In this document: positions 50,001 through 62,054 of the stretch, in pieces | Position numbering within the stretch: the stretch's first letter is position 1 | How the letters are laid out: each line of letters opens with the position of its first letter | Translations under genes and position numbers: made by a program | Origin: Sphagnum compactum | Lineage: Eukaryota; Bryophyta; Sphagnopsida; Sphagnales | Direction: 5' to 3' | Length of the DNA stretch: 64,000 nucleotides | Assembly: GCA_965153455.1 (NCBI GenBank) | Contig: OZ234493.1 | Coordinates: 6,810,213 to 6,874,212, forward strand | The notes under the pieces: model-generated | What the model was told of the DNA's origin: nothing | Database searches by the model: none | Seen by the model: the letters and a program-made list of their open reading frames with translations, nothing else

Positions 50001-52369
50001 CTAGGGCTTTACCTTGCACATAAAGCCTTAGCCGAAGAAAATTACATTAATAAGGGTAGGCAATACAAGCAAGGAAATTATGATCTGTGTAAGGGTCTCT
50101 TGTTTTTCATCTTGTCTACTAAAACTTCCTAGTGGGTAGATGCATGGTATGGTGGCTCACTTTGGTGATGAAATGATGTTTTTTCCTTGGGTACCATTTA
50201 TTCAAATGCATATAGTAATTAATATTCTTTAGATCTATTAATTGGGACTTGAATTGAAATTTAAAACTTCATTATGAAAACAATTGTGTGGTTATTTATT
50301 GATAAAAATTTTCATTTGTTAGTAGTAATGGACTTTTGAAATTGATATATATGGATTGGTTGTTTGACTAGAACATCACAAAATGAAAAAAATAATAATG
50401 AATCACATTCCAAAATTGTTATTGGGACTCAAAATATAATGTAACACAAGATGACAAACTCATATGAGGAATCTTTTCTTTGAAAATTTTAACTGTTTAA
50501 TAGTTAAGGACTTTTGAATGGTTAAAATTTGACCATATTTTCATAAGTCCATATGAGTTACAATTTTTGTTTGTTTTCAATTTCTTTGTCCCAAAAGGTT
50601 TCTTTAAAAAGCTATACATGGGGCATTATTCATATGAACTTTGAGGGTTTTCCTTTTAAGACTTCCAAATTTAAAAATGACATCAGCTACATTAAATACA
50701 AATTTTCACATAGATTTGGGAAGGTTTATAAGTGATTGAACATGTATTATTCAAAATAATAATAATTTTTAAAGTAACAACCATGTCCATTTGAATCATT
50801 TTTAAAAATCTTGTATGGATTTATAGGGAGTGTAATTTATGTCATTATTGAGCCATTGTACCATGCATTCACCCTGGTAATGTCCTTGGAACAAAGAGTT
50901 CCTAAAATAATTACCATTGAGTCCTATCTTACGGGTGGTTATTTTAAGAACTCCTTACTCAATGGGCATTACCTTACCGAAATTTCCTTTTTGTGTTTTC
51001 AAGTCTATTACAAAACATAATCTTCCTCGTAGCCCCTTACGCTTTTTGGAAATCTATAACGTGCTTATAGCATGGTAATATTTTTGTAACTTTTTCATGT
51101 AGCCCCACTAGTGATCATCCATAAAAAATATTATTGAATTATCCAAATTTGGATGCAAATCAAAGAGGAAAGTAAAAAAACGTAAAAATTATATTATATT
51201 TCAGCAACTTGCTAAATATTATTATCCTAATGTGGTGATTTTAGAAGTTTTTTCTTCCAAATTTGGTCTAGTATTCTTTCTTTTGGAATTTTTTTGTCAT
51301 TTGGCAACAAAAGTATTTCAAAAAAATTGGGAGAAAGTTACCATATTCTTTAGGGGAAAAAATGAAGTTTCCATATTTTGACAATAATTTCCAACATGTT
51401 GCCAAAACCTAGCAAGAATCCTATTATTCCTAATGTCATTTTTAGCTTGTAGCTAAATTTTGCTCAATATTCTTATGGATGAGCACTAACCCACCTACTT
51501 CACAAAATTGAAAGAAACCCCTAATATGGTGACTTTGGCCCATTTTTTCACAACAATCTACTACATTCTTTGTTTCCAATTGGTGAGAATTCACCCAAAT
51601 TTTTTTTGGTTATCCAAAGTAAGATTAGGTCAAATTGTTAAAATATAAAAATGTTTTTCAAAAACTAATTTATGGAGCCAAAGTGAGAATTGTCCATGTA
51701 GTAAAATTGTCCTCTCCTAAATACATTGTTCAACTTCTTCAAGTCTAAACCAATCTTTAATCACCCCCCAAGAATAGAAGCAATTGTCTTTTGAATTCCA
51801 TACATCCCCTATTTTTCTTCTACCATGCCATATGCAATTAGGGTGGGGTTGAATTCTGCCTTTAAATTATGAACCACACCACCAATTAATGTTTTTGATT
51901 GATTCAAGTAGAATATGAAGTTTGAATTGTAATTTCTCTACCATACCTTTCCTTGGCTTTCATCATTTTAGTTCACATGTTATAACCAACTAAAGAACTA
52001 TCACTTTTTATTGACACTACAAGGAATTCACATATTAATGATTGGATTTTATGATTAGTTTTGAGTTATAAATACCACATGTAATGCTACAACGTCTAAT
52101 CACCTTGGTGAAGTTGTAACAAACACTAATCTTAAAAGACAACATGTGGCACATTACATGGCACCCAATTTTAAGTGCAATTGCATGTTTTGTGTAATGC
52201 AACAAGGTTTTTCATCCATTTCGTTGGATCGTCATAGGCTTAATCACACCAAGGTTGTGACTACATTTGTGATTGCATACATTTAGCACTCACCTATCAC
52301 CAAACATATTAGCATATGATGACACATGTGTAATGCATGAGTGGACACACATGATGCATACATGTTATG
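47087..52369. other. AT-rich intergenic DNA
   Basis: No gene recognised. A perfect (ATA)n/(TAT)n palindrome lies at ~48296-48327. Copies of the TAGCCAAATTT family lie at ~51098-51300 (+) and, inverted, at ~51435-51500. Frames at 47391-47626 and 48542-48859 have no domain signature. Confidence 0.45.
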
Positions 52370-53960
52370 TAGGTTTTAAAAAGGTAGTTAAGTAGCCTAG
52401 GATAGGTAATCTAGGTGTAGCCTAACGAACAACCTAGGCCTAACCCTAGGTTTAGGTAGACCAGCAAGAAACCTAAGCCTAGGTAACCTAAAAAACAACC
52501 TTGGACTCGCCTTGGCATATAAATAGGTTGCAAAGTTGAAATTTCAACCTTTCACTTTTACATTGGGGGACCAAGTCCTTTACCATTCACCACATTTTCA
52601 ACAAAAAATATTTTGTCATTTTATAATTATGATTTTATTTTTTAACCTTCTTACATAGATTAACTTAGTTATTTTACCTAATTTAGCTACCTAGCCTATC
52701 TAACATTCTTACCTACCTACCTACTTTTTAAACTTAATTTACCTAGGCTAGCTCTAACTATCTACATGTTTCTTAATTAATTACATATTTAGCGTAACTT
52801 TATACCTCGCCCACCTACCCACCTACTTACTTACCTATGTGCCTATAACTACTTAGTTTATCTACATATCTAATGTAGTTATTTCTTAGCTTAGTTTACC
52901 TAGGCTACCTAACTACCTAGCATACTTACCTACACCTAAAGTTATTTGGTATAGCCTAACTACCTAGTGTAGTTACTTTTGTGGCTTAATCTATCTAGGC
53001 CACAATGAACCAACACCCACAAGTGAACCAAGAAAGATTGATGGTATGTGGTTAAAGAACAATTTTTTATTGGGTTCCAATTACCTATTTAACCATGGTG
53101 GTTAGCTCAAATTTTTTTTACTATTATCTATTAACAATTTGCTTGTGGGTTGTTACTAAGGAGATAGTAAACATAACCAGTATTTTGTATAAACCATAAA
53201 CCATTTATTACCTAATAGTTACTTATTTTCTTACCTATTTGCTTACATACGAAACCTATTTCCTACATAATCTGTTACCAAGGTGAAACCAAATATTAAT
53301 TTAGTTGAAATTCATCCACAATTGAATAATAATGGGCATCCAATAGATGGTGCACTAACATGTGCTAATTTCCTATGGCCATCTATTTAAGCTAGTACTT
53401 ATTTAACTACCCACCTTGCTTAGGTACCTACTTACTTTCCTAGCCTACCTAACTTACCTACCCACCTACCTTAACTACCTACTTAGTCTAGCTTAGCTAC
53501 CTAACTACATACATGATTTAACCTACCTATTTGAACCACTTAGCCTACTTAGTCTACCTAGTTGGTTTAGCCTAGGTCTATCTACCTACCTACAATGGTT
53601 ACTTTTGTAGCCTAATCTAATTGGGCTAGCTAACCTACATAGGCTACTCACCTAAATACCTACCTAATGTAACCACTTTCACATAACCTAATCTATTTTG
53701 GGTAGCTAATTAGTTAGCTAACTACCTTAATACATAACCTACCTACTTAACATAATTACATTACAAAACCTAGCTTGCTTAACCTAACTATCCACCCAAC
53801 CTACCTAACTAACCTAATTACTTACCTAGCCTTGGTACCTTTATAGCCTACCTACCTACCTACCTATTATTAAACCTAAATAAATTCATTATCCACCTAC
53901 CTACAATTTACACACTTATAACCTACAACTTACCTATCTACCTATTAATTACCAACTTCC
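52370..53960. repeat. ~1.6 kb degenerate CCTA/ACCT-rich tract
   Basis: Almost every line contains several CCTA, ACCTA, CTAACCTA or TACCTACC words, mostly on the plus strand, with short clean runs such as CTACCTACCTACC near 53850. The 52.40-52.50 kb part also has the inverse words TAGG and TAGGT. It looks like an old tetranucleotide expansion decayed by point changes. It is not the plant telomere repeat (CCCTAAA). Confidence 0.75.
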
Positions 53961-56900
53961 TTAACACTTTTATCCATCTATTCATCCAATTGTATAACTT
54001 AATCACAATACCATAAAACTTAATTGAGTTTTCAACATGTCCAAAATAGATGTATTGTAGTCTCCTCATTTGGGCTGTTTATATAAATTGCATCTCACTT
54101 TATCCCATATCATTTGCCCTTGAGAGTTGGTGTGCCATAGTGTGAAGAACTCAATCCTAGGCTCAAAGTTCCATGAGGCAAAGTATCCTCCTAATGATGA
54201 GAAATTAAATAAATAATTTATATTGAAGTCATAACTCAAGTACTAAATCCATATGTGCTTTTTTTATGAACGGATCAGATCCATCACTTTTTAATTAATT
54301 AATTAATTGAAAAATGGTTGGGACTTGTCTTTGGAGTTGGGTTTCCATTTTTGTTCAACCCAACTTCCTTGCCTAAGTCTTCCTTGTTGTTGTGTGGGTA
54401 TATCTTTTACCCAAACACATAATAGAGTTTTTTTTTTTATGTTAATTTTTTTTTTTCAAATCAACATACCTTAATGAAGCACATATTCAAGAGTATGTAA
54501 ATTTTAAAAAATTATATCTTATTCATAATTTTTGATATATGCAAGAAATACTCATACCCATAGCTAGACATGTTTTGGTATTCAAGTAAAAAAATAGGAT
54601 ATATATGTTTTAAACTTTAAACTTTGTTAATTTTATTAATGGAATGGGTTGCTTCCTCAAATTCCTTTGTTTTAATTGACAATTAGCCAATTTGATTGGC
54701 CCATCACAAGGGAAAACAAAAAAATTAAAAACTTTGGGAATTTGTCAAAAAATAAGTTTTTAGGTAAGGATGAATAATCTCGGCTTTGGAAACTATACAT
54801 GTGAAAACTTTAAGCAAATCGTATGGGATAAAATTGAAGGTTGGGACCATAATTTTCATGTAATTTAATGGTATTAAATTATTCAAAAGCTTATTAAAGT
54901 GCCCAAAGATAAGTTAGATATTAATTTTAGACTTCATCACCAATCAAGCGGCATCGACCATGATGTCATCGTCTTCTAATGCATTGCATTAAGTGTTCAT
55001 TCATAAGCATGTTTATCCTAATCAATGATGCATAAAATAAATATTCTTATTTATTTTACATTGTATTTGACCTTGGAGAACTGTTTTTTAAAAGTCCAAA
55101 ATGTGGACATTTTCTTTCATTTCAAATAAATAAAATTTTAAAAAATACATATCCATTTTTTTTTTACCCCAAATCATCACACATATACATGATCAAATAT
55201 TAGTCTTTGTTCAATGGAGACATCAATAAATTAATTAATTAATGAAATTATCATTAAATATTGGAAGCCATAAAAAATTAAAGCGCCAAAATGTTTTTTA
55301 CAAAAAATAAAATGTGATTGAAATTAAATGTAATTTAAATATTGTTTTGTTAAAGCCTCATGTTGTACAAGCCTTCAAAAGAAACCAACCCATGTACAAT
55401 AAACTAATTTCACAACATTCAAGGGCAAAAAAAAGAAATGAGATTTACCTTTTTTTTCTATTCTAAATTTCATCTCATACACTTCATCTATCAAATTTGA
55501 ATATTTAGTTAATTACATTGAAGGTGATTGATTTTCATGAATTAAAGGTTTTACACAATTTTTTAATTGCAAGAAAGTTTCAATCATAACTACCTAAACT
55601 TTCTTGTAATGGTCTAAATATGTATCAATTTAAAAAATATTGTTATTCCTTTTCAATAAAACTAAGTAGTGGGACATGATTTTCAAGTTATGTGTCAATA
55701 CACTTTAAAGAAGTTTTAAACATTAACAAATATGATTAATTTTTAACCATACCAATCTGAATGTACACTCCTATTTGATGAAATAATAAAACAAATGTAA
55801 TGTGTGGGTTATACTAGTCATAACAACCAATGAATGTTGATATTTAGTTTGATTTTGTAATGTAACGTTCCTTTTGCATATGCTAGTTATGAATGCACCC
55901 ATGTGCATCATTTGAATGTGCATAGTCACCCTCCTTTAACATCATTGGGACCACATGACTAAAGTCATTCACTTCTATTATTCTTGAAACCACATGAGTA
56001 AAGTATTTTGAAGATTTATCATATTGACATAGTTTGAATTAAGAAAATAAATTTAAAAATGAAAGTTTATCTTTCCAAAATGTACCTCAAAAATATTGAA
56101 AACTCCAAGTACTATATATATATATAACTTAGAAACATGTAACAGTGACCCGGTTTAATCAAAATATTAAATTAAACAAAAGTCAACTAATAGTTAACAC
56201 ATTATGAAATACTAATTACATGTAATGACATAATGAAATTACATAATTTTATAATAGTGTGTGAAATTGAAATATACATGTTTATATTTATACGAGATGA
56301 CAATATTTGTCACAAGTTGAAAGGGGTGGATTGGATGGTCAAGGAATTGGTGTGTGAGTAAGAAGGTGAAGGGTTCAATTATGTCCAATGGCATTCCAAC
56401 AAATAGTTTGATCTTGTCACCCCCTTCAATTATTGCATAGGAAAAAGGCTCGTGACTTTTAAAGACTAAATCCACACAAAAAAACGACGATTTAACAAAA
56501 ATATTTACACATTTTTTTCAAGTTACACATTATTACCAACTAAGGTTGTTATAATGAAAGAAACTCCTAGATGAAGAGGCATACTGATTGATTTTACTAG
56601 GAGAAAAATAAGTTCTATATGATAAATGGATGCAAGAATTGTGAAACTATTCCAATTGAAACTAACTACAAATTGAATCAAATAAATGAGTGAATTATAG
56701 ATAGAAAACAATTATATATGAATGTGAAAAGCCAAGAAAAAACATGCAAAACATGAATGCACATGATATGATAGCAAATAACTAGCTACCATTAAATCTA
56801 GGCGTGAATGGAAGGAATTGAAATGTTAATGATGTTATAAAAACCCGTATAATATTGAGATAGGAGGGACATGAACGAGATTTAACTTAGAATCTTTATT

Positions 56901-57394
56901 AACATTTACAATTTTCAATGTTAACATAAAACATAATAACAAATATAACGTCTTTAGGCTAATTTTTACATGCAAGCTACCTATCACTAGGTATGGTTGG
57001 ATTATAAGATCTTGTGTTCTCAAAATCATGTTAATTTATGGTTAACCTAACAAGAACAAATCCATGGGTAATGTTATATTGGACTTGAGACCTCTCAATA
57101 TGTATTATGGGAAACCCAAAAAAAAATCAAAATAAGTAAAAGATCCATGTAAATTTGTAATTATATAACAATATATGTGTTAATGCTACGTCTATTTTTT
57201 TGTCTTCTATAGTGAAGGTAAGGTAACCTAGTTGATAAAATATGTTATGAATTTGCTTTAAGTGATTTGGAAAAAGTTGTATGATAATTCTAACCTTGTG
57301 AGGTTTGATTAATTTCACCCATCATTATTTTATAAATGCATTTTTGGGTTGTAATAAAATAAATGAAATTATGAAAACCTATTCAAAATTTTAT
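53961..57394. other. AT-rich intergenic DNA
   Basis: No gene or clear mobile element recognised. Poly-T tracts and TTAATTAATTAATT runs (~54286-54306 and ~55230) are present. Confidence 0.45.
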
Positions 57395-57578
57395 TGAATT
57401 TTCTATGACAAAGATTATTCAAAATTCAATATCTCTTATAACATAGGTATATATATAAATTATGAAATCACCTCCATAAAATCCTACTCATTAAACATTT
57501 TCCAACAATATGAAGAACATGCCCCAATTTCCCTCAAAATTTTCAATTTTAATTTTATTGAATTTTCATGACAAGATT

Positions 57579-58399
57579 TGTCGCAACCCCACTTTGAGGC
57601 AAGTGTGAGGATGAAATTCACACTCCCGAAAGTGGGAACTTGGAGTCCTTCGGGACTCCAAAAAATTCAGAGCTTGATTGCATGGGTCAAAACACCTTGC
57701 ATTGAGGTAATCTTTATACCGTTGGAAAGGTCTTAAAGTGTAAATGTCGAAAATGGTCTCACATGAGCCGTTCAGACATCTGTAGCACAAGTTATGGTCG
57801 AAAGAAGGGTCGAGAGTCAAACTGGCAGTTTGACTCCCGACCACTAAAAGTCAATAATCGACCCGATCCCGGTGTGTGCAGGTGAAGTGCAACACACCGT
57901 TGAAAAGCGCTTGAGGAGAGCTACAAGTTTGCTTCAGACTTCATCCCAATCAGAGGTCTGAGCTGGGAGTTATGAGCTTCCAAAGTCCCGGAAGTCCAAA
58001 CCAAGACAATTTCGAGACTCCTCCTTGGGAGTCTCTGGACAAAAAGCCATTCGGATGTAGGTGCCGTGGGCAAACGCAGAGAATACTATATGGGGGAAGG
58101 TGGTGGCTTCCCCCGAGTCCGGGCCGTGGTGAGTCAAATGAGTTCGTGTTGCCCGTGGCTTGTCCCAATACAAAGGTTGATTCCGAATGTGATCTAACCA
58201 ACTTGTTGGTTGGCTTTGATGCAAGACCGAATAATTAAATACGTTGTCCCTCTTCCTAGTCTAATCCCGGAGCTTTCAACATGCCCCTCTCACCCCCTTT
58301 AGTGCTGGAAGCTGGGAGCGGCACCAAGTTCCAACTACTTCCGCTCTTTAACATAGTTGGACCCTTTTTGGGTCTAACAAGGAACTTGGGGGCGCGTCA
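57579..58399. mobile_element. Solo LTR, 821 bp, with 5-bp target duplication
   Basis: Starts TGTCGCAACCCC and ends GGGGGCGCGTCA, the TG...CA ends of LTR retrotransposons. AGATT flanks it on both sides (57574-57578 and 58400-58404). It is much less AT-rich than its surroundings. No internal retrotransposon region or second LTR is present, so it is the product of LTR-LTR recombination. The superfamily (Gypsy or Copia) cannot be told from the LTR alone. Frames inside it (57566-58238) are not genes. Confidence 0.88.
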
Positions 58400-58503
58400 A
58401 GATTGTTCAATATTCAATAATTCTTACATTATATATTCTAAACATTAAAAACCACCTTGGTGCAACCCTAAACATTGACAACTTTCCAATATACCAAGAG
58501 CTT

Positions 58504-58523
58504 GGGGGGGGGGGGGGGGGGGG
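58504..58523. repeat. Poly-G run of 20
   Basis: Uninterrupted run of 20 G on the plus strand, inside the tandem-repeat region. It can form a G-quadruplex and is an error-prone site for sequencing. Confidence 0.9.
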
Positions 58524-58990
58524 TGGATCATGGTTTGAGATCTCAACATGTCAAACAAATAAACAATCTTCTTAAATATATATATTTAATGTGGCATGGG
58601 ACGTTGTGAGCCCAATTGTGAACTCCTTACTTAATTAATTGAATTTGAAGTGCTATTGTGTTTGCAATGACAAATATGAGTCAAAATTCAATATTTCTTG
58701 CACCTTAGGTCTAAAAACTAGAAAATCACCTCCACAAATTCCTATTCATGTATAACTCTTTAACAATACCAAAAGCACAACCCAATTCCCCTTTAAAAAA
58801 ATAGTTTTGATTTTATTGATTGTTCAATGACAAAATTGTTCAATATTTAATAATTCTTGCATTGTAAATCTAAACATTACAAAACCACCTTATGCACCTA
58901 TACTTATTGAGGACTTTCCAACTTGTTATGAAGAGTGTCATGATTTGAAAGATGTTGATGTCACAAACAAAACAACCAAGCAACTTTCCT

Positions 58991-59480
58991 TAATATGTTG
59001 ATGCTACATTTGAAATGTAATACATACAAAAAGCACAAGCGATGCCTTCAAAAATGACAAGCATGATGATAAGGTGTTAAACAATGTGGTGCTCCAATGG
59101 CAAATGTCTAAAAGGCATTTTAGAACAAAGCACAAATGGCAAGTTGATGATATCATGTGACAAGAACAAGGGGCCAAGAAACAAGCACCATTTGGCAACA
59201 TCATGTACATGAAAATATAACAATCATGAAACAAAATGGCAAGGAAAAAAAAACAAGTAATTGAAACGTGAGAAAACATTTGTATGATCATTTACTTATT
59301 GCTGACATTACCTACTAATCTTGGAAATATGCAAAAATAATAGGTAATTACATTACCTTATTTGAGGATAAAATAGAGTCAAATGGAAATGCAAATGTAA
59401 TGCTTGTGGTGTGATCAGGTGCACATGATTTTATAATGACCAACGATATTACAATTACACTTTACAAAATCATAAAAAAT
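58991..59480. other. AT-rich intergenic DNA
   Basis: The minus-strand frame at 59004-59291 (95 codons) is hydrophobic but has no family signature. Nothing else is seen. Confidence 0.4.
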
Positions 59481-59647
59481 CATTACACAAAATGTGTTCT
59501 TATACACTAAGTGATTTCACTAGATTTTGAGTGAATTCATTAATCACAATGAACAAGGACCTAACAAAAATACAATGAATTCACTAGTCCACTGAATGAC
59601 CTACCGAATGGGGGGTTAGTGAACTACACATGCATTTTATAATAATG
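59481..59647. mobile_element. Diverged CACTA-type MITE (167 bp)
   Basis: Shares GTGATTTCACTAGATTTTGA, then GTGAATTCA, AATGAATTCACTAGTC and a TTAGTGAA-TACAC block with the element at 27062-27215. Its ends have decayed to CATTACACAAAATG and GCATTTTATAATAATG, still recognisable as CACTA ends with changes. The flanking triplets AAT and GAT do not match, so the target duplication has been lost. Confidence 0.7.
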
Positions 59648-60127
59648 GATTTACACAACGATATGGTTCATCGTATGGTAATATAATAATGATATAAAAG
59701 TCTTTAGAAAAATTTACTACCATAATAATGATATAGGTATTCAAAAATTGTGAATTCCACACATTGCTTTGGTATGTGTATAACCAAATTTATAATTTGA
59801 AATTAATGATATGAATATAAATAGTGAATGATGGATGGTAGGTGAAAAGAAAACACTTTTCCATTGGGTTCCAAGTTCCCCAATCTAACCATGGGGCGGG
59901 GTGCGGGGTTAGTAAGTGGAAGTAACTATAGTGAGAAGAAGGGGAACAAGAGGAGGAAATGATCCCGGGATTCTCTCTTTCACCCTTTCACTCTCTTCTG
60001 TCATGGCAGCAGGCACTGTGGCGATGATGGCGGAGGCGGCGGAGGAACGGGACGACGCTGCAGTAGTAGTAGCTGTTGTAGTAGGTCACGGTGCTGGCTG
60101 GCTGGCTGTCTGGTCCCGCCACTTTTT
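59648..60127. other. Intergenic DNA with a GC-rich patch
   Basis: Positions 60000-60110 are GC-rich with GGCGGAGGCGGCGG and GTAGTAGTAG runs. The 102-codon frame starting at 59916 runs through this patch and into the 57-bp duplication. It is low-complexity with no domain, so it is not called as a gene. Confidence 0.4.
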
Positions 60128-60217
60128 TCTCGCCGCACAGGTCTCGATTCTCTTACACCTTGTATGCATGATTTGTAAATTTGTTCTCGCCGCGCAGATC
60201 TCGATTCTCTTACACCT
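60128..60217. repeat. 57-bp-period tandem duplication
   Basis: TCTCGCCGCACAG-TCTCGATTC at 60128 and the nearly identical block at 60185 are 57 bp apart. The match covers about 33 bp (to TCTTACACCT). Confidence 0.85.
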
Positions 60218-60323
60218 CGTATGATGTATCATTTTGAAATCATCACAATTGACCGAACGGAAGAACAAGAAGAAACAAGAAGAATAAGACGAAAAAGGCA
60301 CAGGTATCTCTATTGTCCATTTT

Positions 60324-61120
60324 GCATGCGCTCCGCCATTTTAAATATTAGAAGCATCTTTTTCTTCAAGTACGTACATTCCTCTGCATCGTCAAAGAAA
60401 GGAAACAAGTAAGCAATCAAGCAAGAAAAAAAGCGGCGGGAGAAAAGACAACAAACACGTACTCTGTGACTACTTTCTGCCTGCATTTGTCGCTTTGATT
60501 GTATCTTTGTGATGTTTCAGGAAGGATATGACTAGAGCGTCAAGCCACTGACTGTTTTTGTAAGGAGACAAACATACGGACGGAAACGGAGAGAGGAGCG
60601 ATACAACAAGAAGAAGAAGGGAGTGAGGAGGTGTGGCGTTTGTAAGAGTTCCAAGGAAGAAAAAAGGAACAGAAATCTCTAGTGCACTTCTCTTATTATA
60701 CGGATTTGCATGCGCTCCGCCATTCCGAATAGCATAAGAAAGCATCATCATCTTCAAGTACGTACATTCTGCATCGTCAAAGAAAGAAAGCAAGAAAGTA
60801 GCGGGAGAAACATGCACCCGTTGACTACTTTTTGCTTTCATTTGTAGCTTTGTTATTTTTCCCCTTCGATATGATCTCTCTAGATCCTTCGTTTCGCTCT
60901 GATACGCCGCTGCCTTTTTGTGTGATCCAAGCTGAGTTTTTCTAGAATTTGAGAAACAATCATGAGTAGCCAGGGAGGGTTCAGTTTCTTGCATTTGTTG
61001 ATTGTATGTTTGTGATGTTTCAGGAAGGAGAAAAGCTCATCAAGCCAATAGTTGTTTTGTAAGGAGACAGACAGACAGACAGATAGAAACAGAGAGGAGC
61101 AATACAAGAAGGTAGGAGGT
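60324..61120. repeat. Imperfect tandem duplication (~290 and ~410 bp copies)
   Basis: Copy 1 starts GCATGCGCTCCGCCATT at 60324 and copy 2 starts with the same word at 60708. Both carry TTCAAGTACGTACATTC, TGCATCGTCAAAGAAAG, GTGATGTTTCAGGAAGGA and TAAGGAGACA-ACA in order. Copy 2 has about 115 bp extra after CATTTGTAGCTTTG (about 60850-60990). No coding role is recognised; frames on the minus strand (60470-60994, 61020-61364) come from this repeat. Confidence 0.8.
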
Positions 61121-61167
61121 GACAAACTGGAGCTGAGAAACAACTGGAGGACATAACACTTGGTTCT

Positions 61168-62054
61168 TTGGAAGCCAAAACGATGTCGAATATGGTGACA
61201 AACTGGTTTGAACGCACAGGAAATAAGCCACTGTCAACTAAGGAATCCAAAATCCTGAAATGCAGTAGTACAGTGCATCCAGCTGCACAACAATTCAAGG
61301 AGTATGCTGCAGCACTTGGAAACACGAACAACAGAGATGAAATCAGCAATGAAATAAGAAGCAATTACAATGACAATGATCTGAAAGACTTCCACTAGTG
61401 TAAAACACCTGAGGTTGTTCCTGCAGACTTCATCATCCCCTGCAATGATGCTGATGAGGTGTTAGATCAAGAGGAGAAAACTACAATCCAAGGGTTTGCA
61501 CATTTGGAACCAGGACCTCAGGTGCCCCTTAAGGAGCAGCTGGAGAAAGACAAGGAGGATGAAAGCCTGAGGAGATGGAAGGAGCAGCTCCTGGGATATG
61601 GTGCTAGCCTGGACACCAATGGAGACAGATTTCATTCAGACCACCCTGAGGTGAAGGTCTCAAGGTTAGGGATTAGTGCAAAAGGGAGAGAAGAGCTTGA
61701 GCTGCCACTCCCACTCACCACCACCACCAACACCCCCCAGGGCCATCCCTTCTCTCTCAAAGAAGCCTCCCATTACCAACTCAAGTTCATCTTCACTGTG
61801 AGGAATAACATTGTCTCGGTCTCACTTGCATCACTACAGTGTGGAAAGCTGGCATCATGGTCCAAGAGATGCTCTCCATGCTTGGGACCTTTGCTCCGCA
61901 ACAGGAGCCTTATGTTCACATTCTGGCAGAGCAGTTGACTCCCTCTTGAGCTTTCACAAGAGGGCCTTACAGTGCCAGGACACAGTTTATTGATGACGAT
62001 GGCACAGTTTACCTTGATGTGAACTACTCCTTTAAAATCTGTAAGGATTGGTAG
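61168..62054 (+). pseudogene. RhoGDI pseudogene, intronless
   Basis: Rho GDP-dissociation inhibitors extract prenylated Rho/ROP GTPases from membranes. The frame carries QVPLKEQLEKDKEDESLRRWKEQ, then FSLKEASHYQLKFIFTVRNNIVS. After a one-base loss at about 61818 it continues in the next frame as TVWKAGIMVQEML, GTFAPQQEPYVHILAEQ, GPYSARTQFIDDDG and VYLDVNYSFKICKDW, with a stop at 62052-62054. Other lesions are a TAG at 61396-61398 and a TGA where GGA is expected in the TTPSG segment (near 61946). The whole immunoglobulin-like domain is continuous without introns, which suggests a retrocopy. A multi-A tract near 62180 could be a tail remnant, but that is uncertain. The N-terminal 97 codons before the TAG's downstream methionine are less certain as RhoGDI. 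Confidence 0.85.

Larger units (their letters stand above)
57395..58990. repeat. Old ~433-bp tandem repeat, interrupted by a solo LTR
   Basis: Two sub-blocks occur twice each in the order A-B-A-B. Block A is near 57405 and 58665 (ATGACAAA, TTCAAAATTCAATAT, AAATCACCTCCA). Block B is near 57569 and 58828 (ATGACAAGATT / ATGACAAAATT, then TTGTTCAATATT, CTAAACATTA, ACCACCTT). After removing the 821-bp LTR and its 5-bp duplication the B-to-B distance is 433 bp. A and B are themselves similar, so the unit may be an older dimer. Confidence 0.75.

Noticed and set aside
52370-53960. Possible interstitial telomere repeat
   Set aside because: The word is CCTA/ACCTA, not the plant telomere CCCTAAA.
57566-58238. 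Frames of 83-92 codons
   Set aside because: They lie inside the solo LTR and are noncoding.
60470-60994. 174-codon minus-strand frame
   Set aside because: It runs through the imperfect duplication; the protein has no domain and copy 1 and copy 2 do not preserve the frame.
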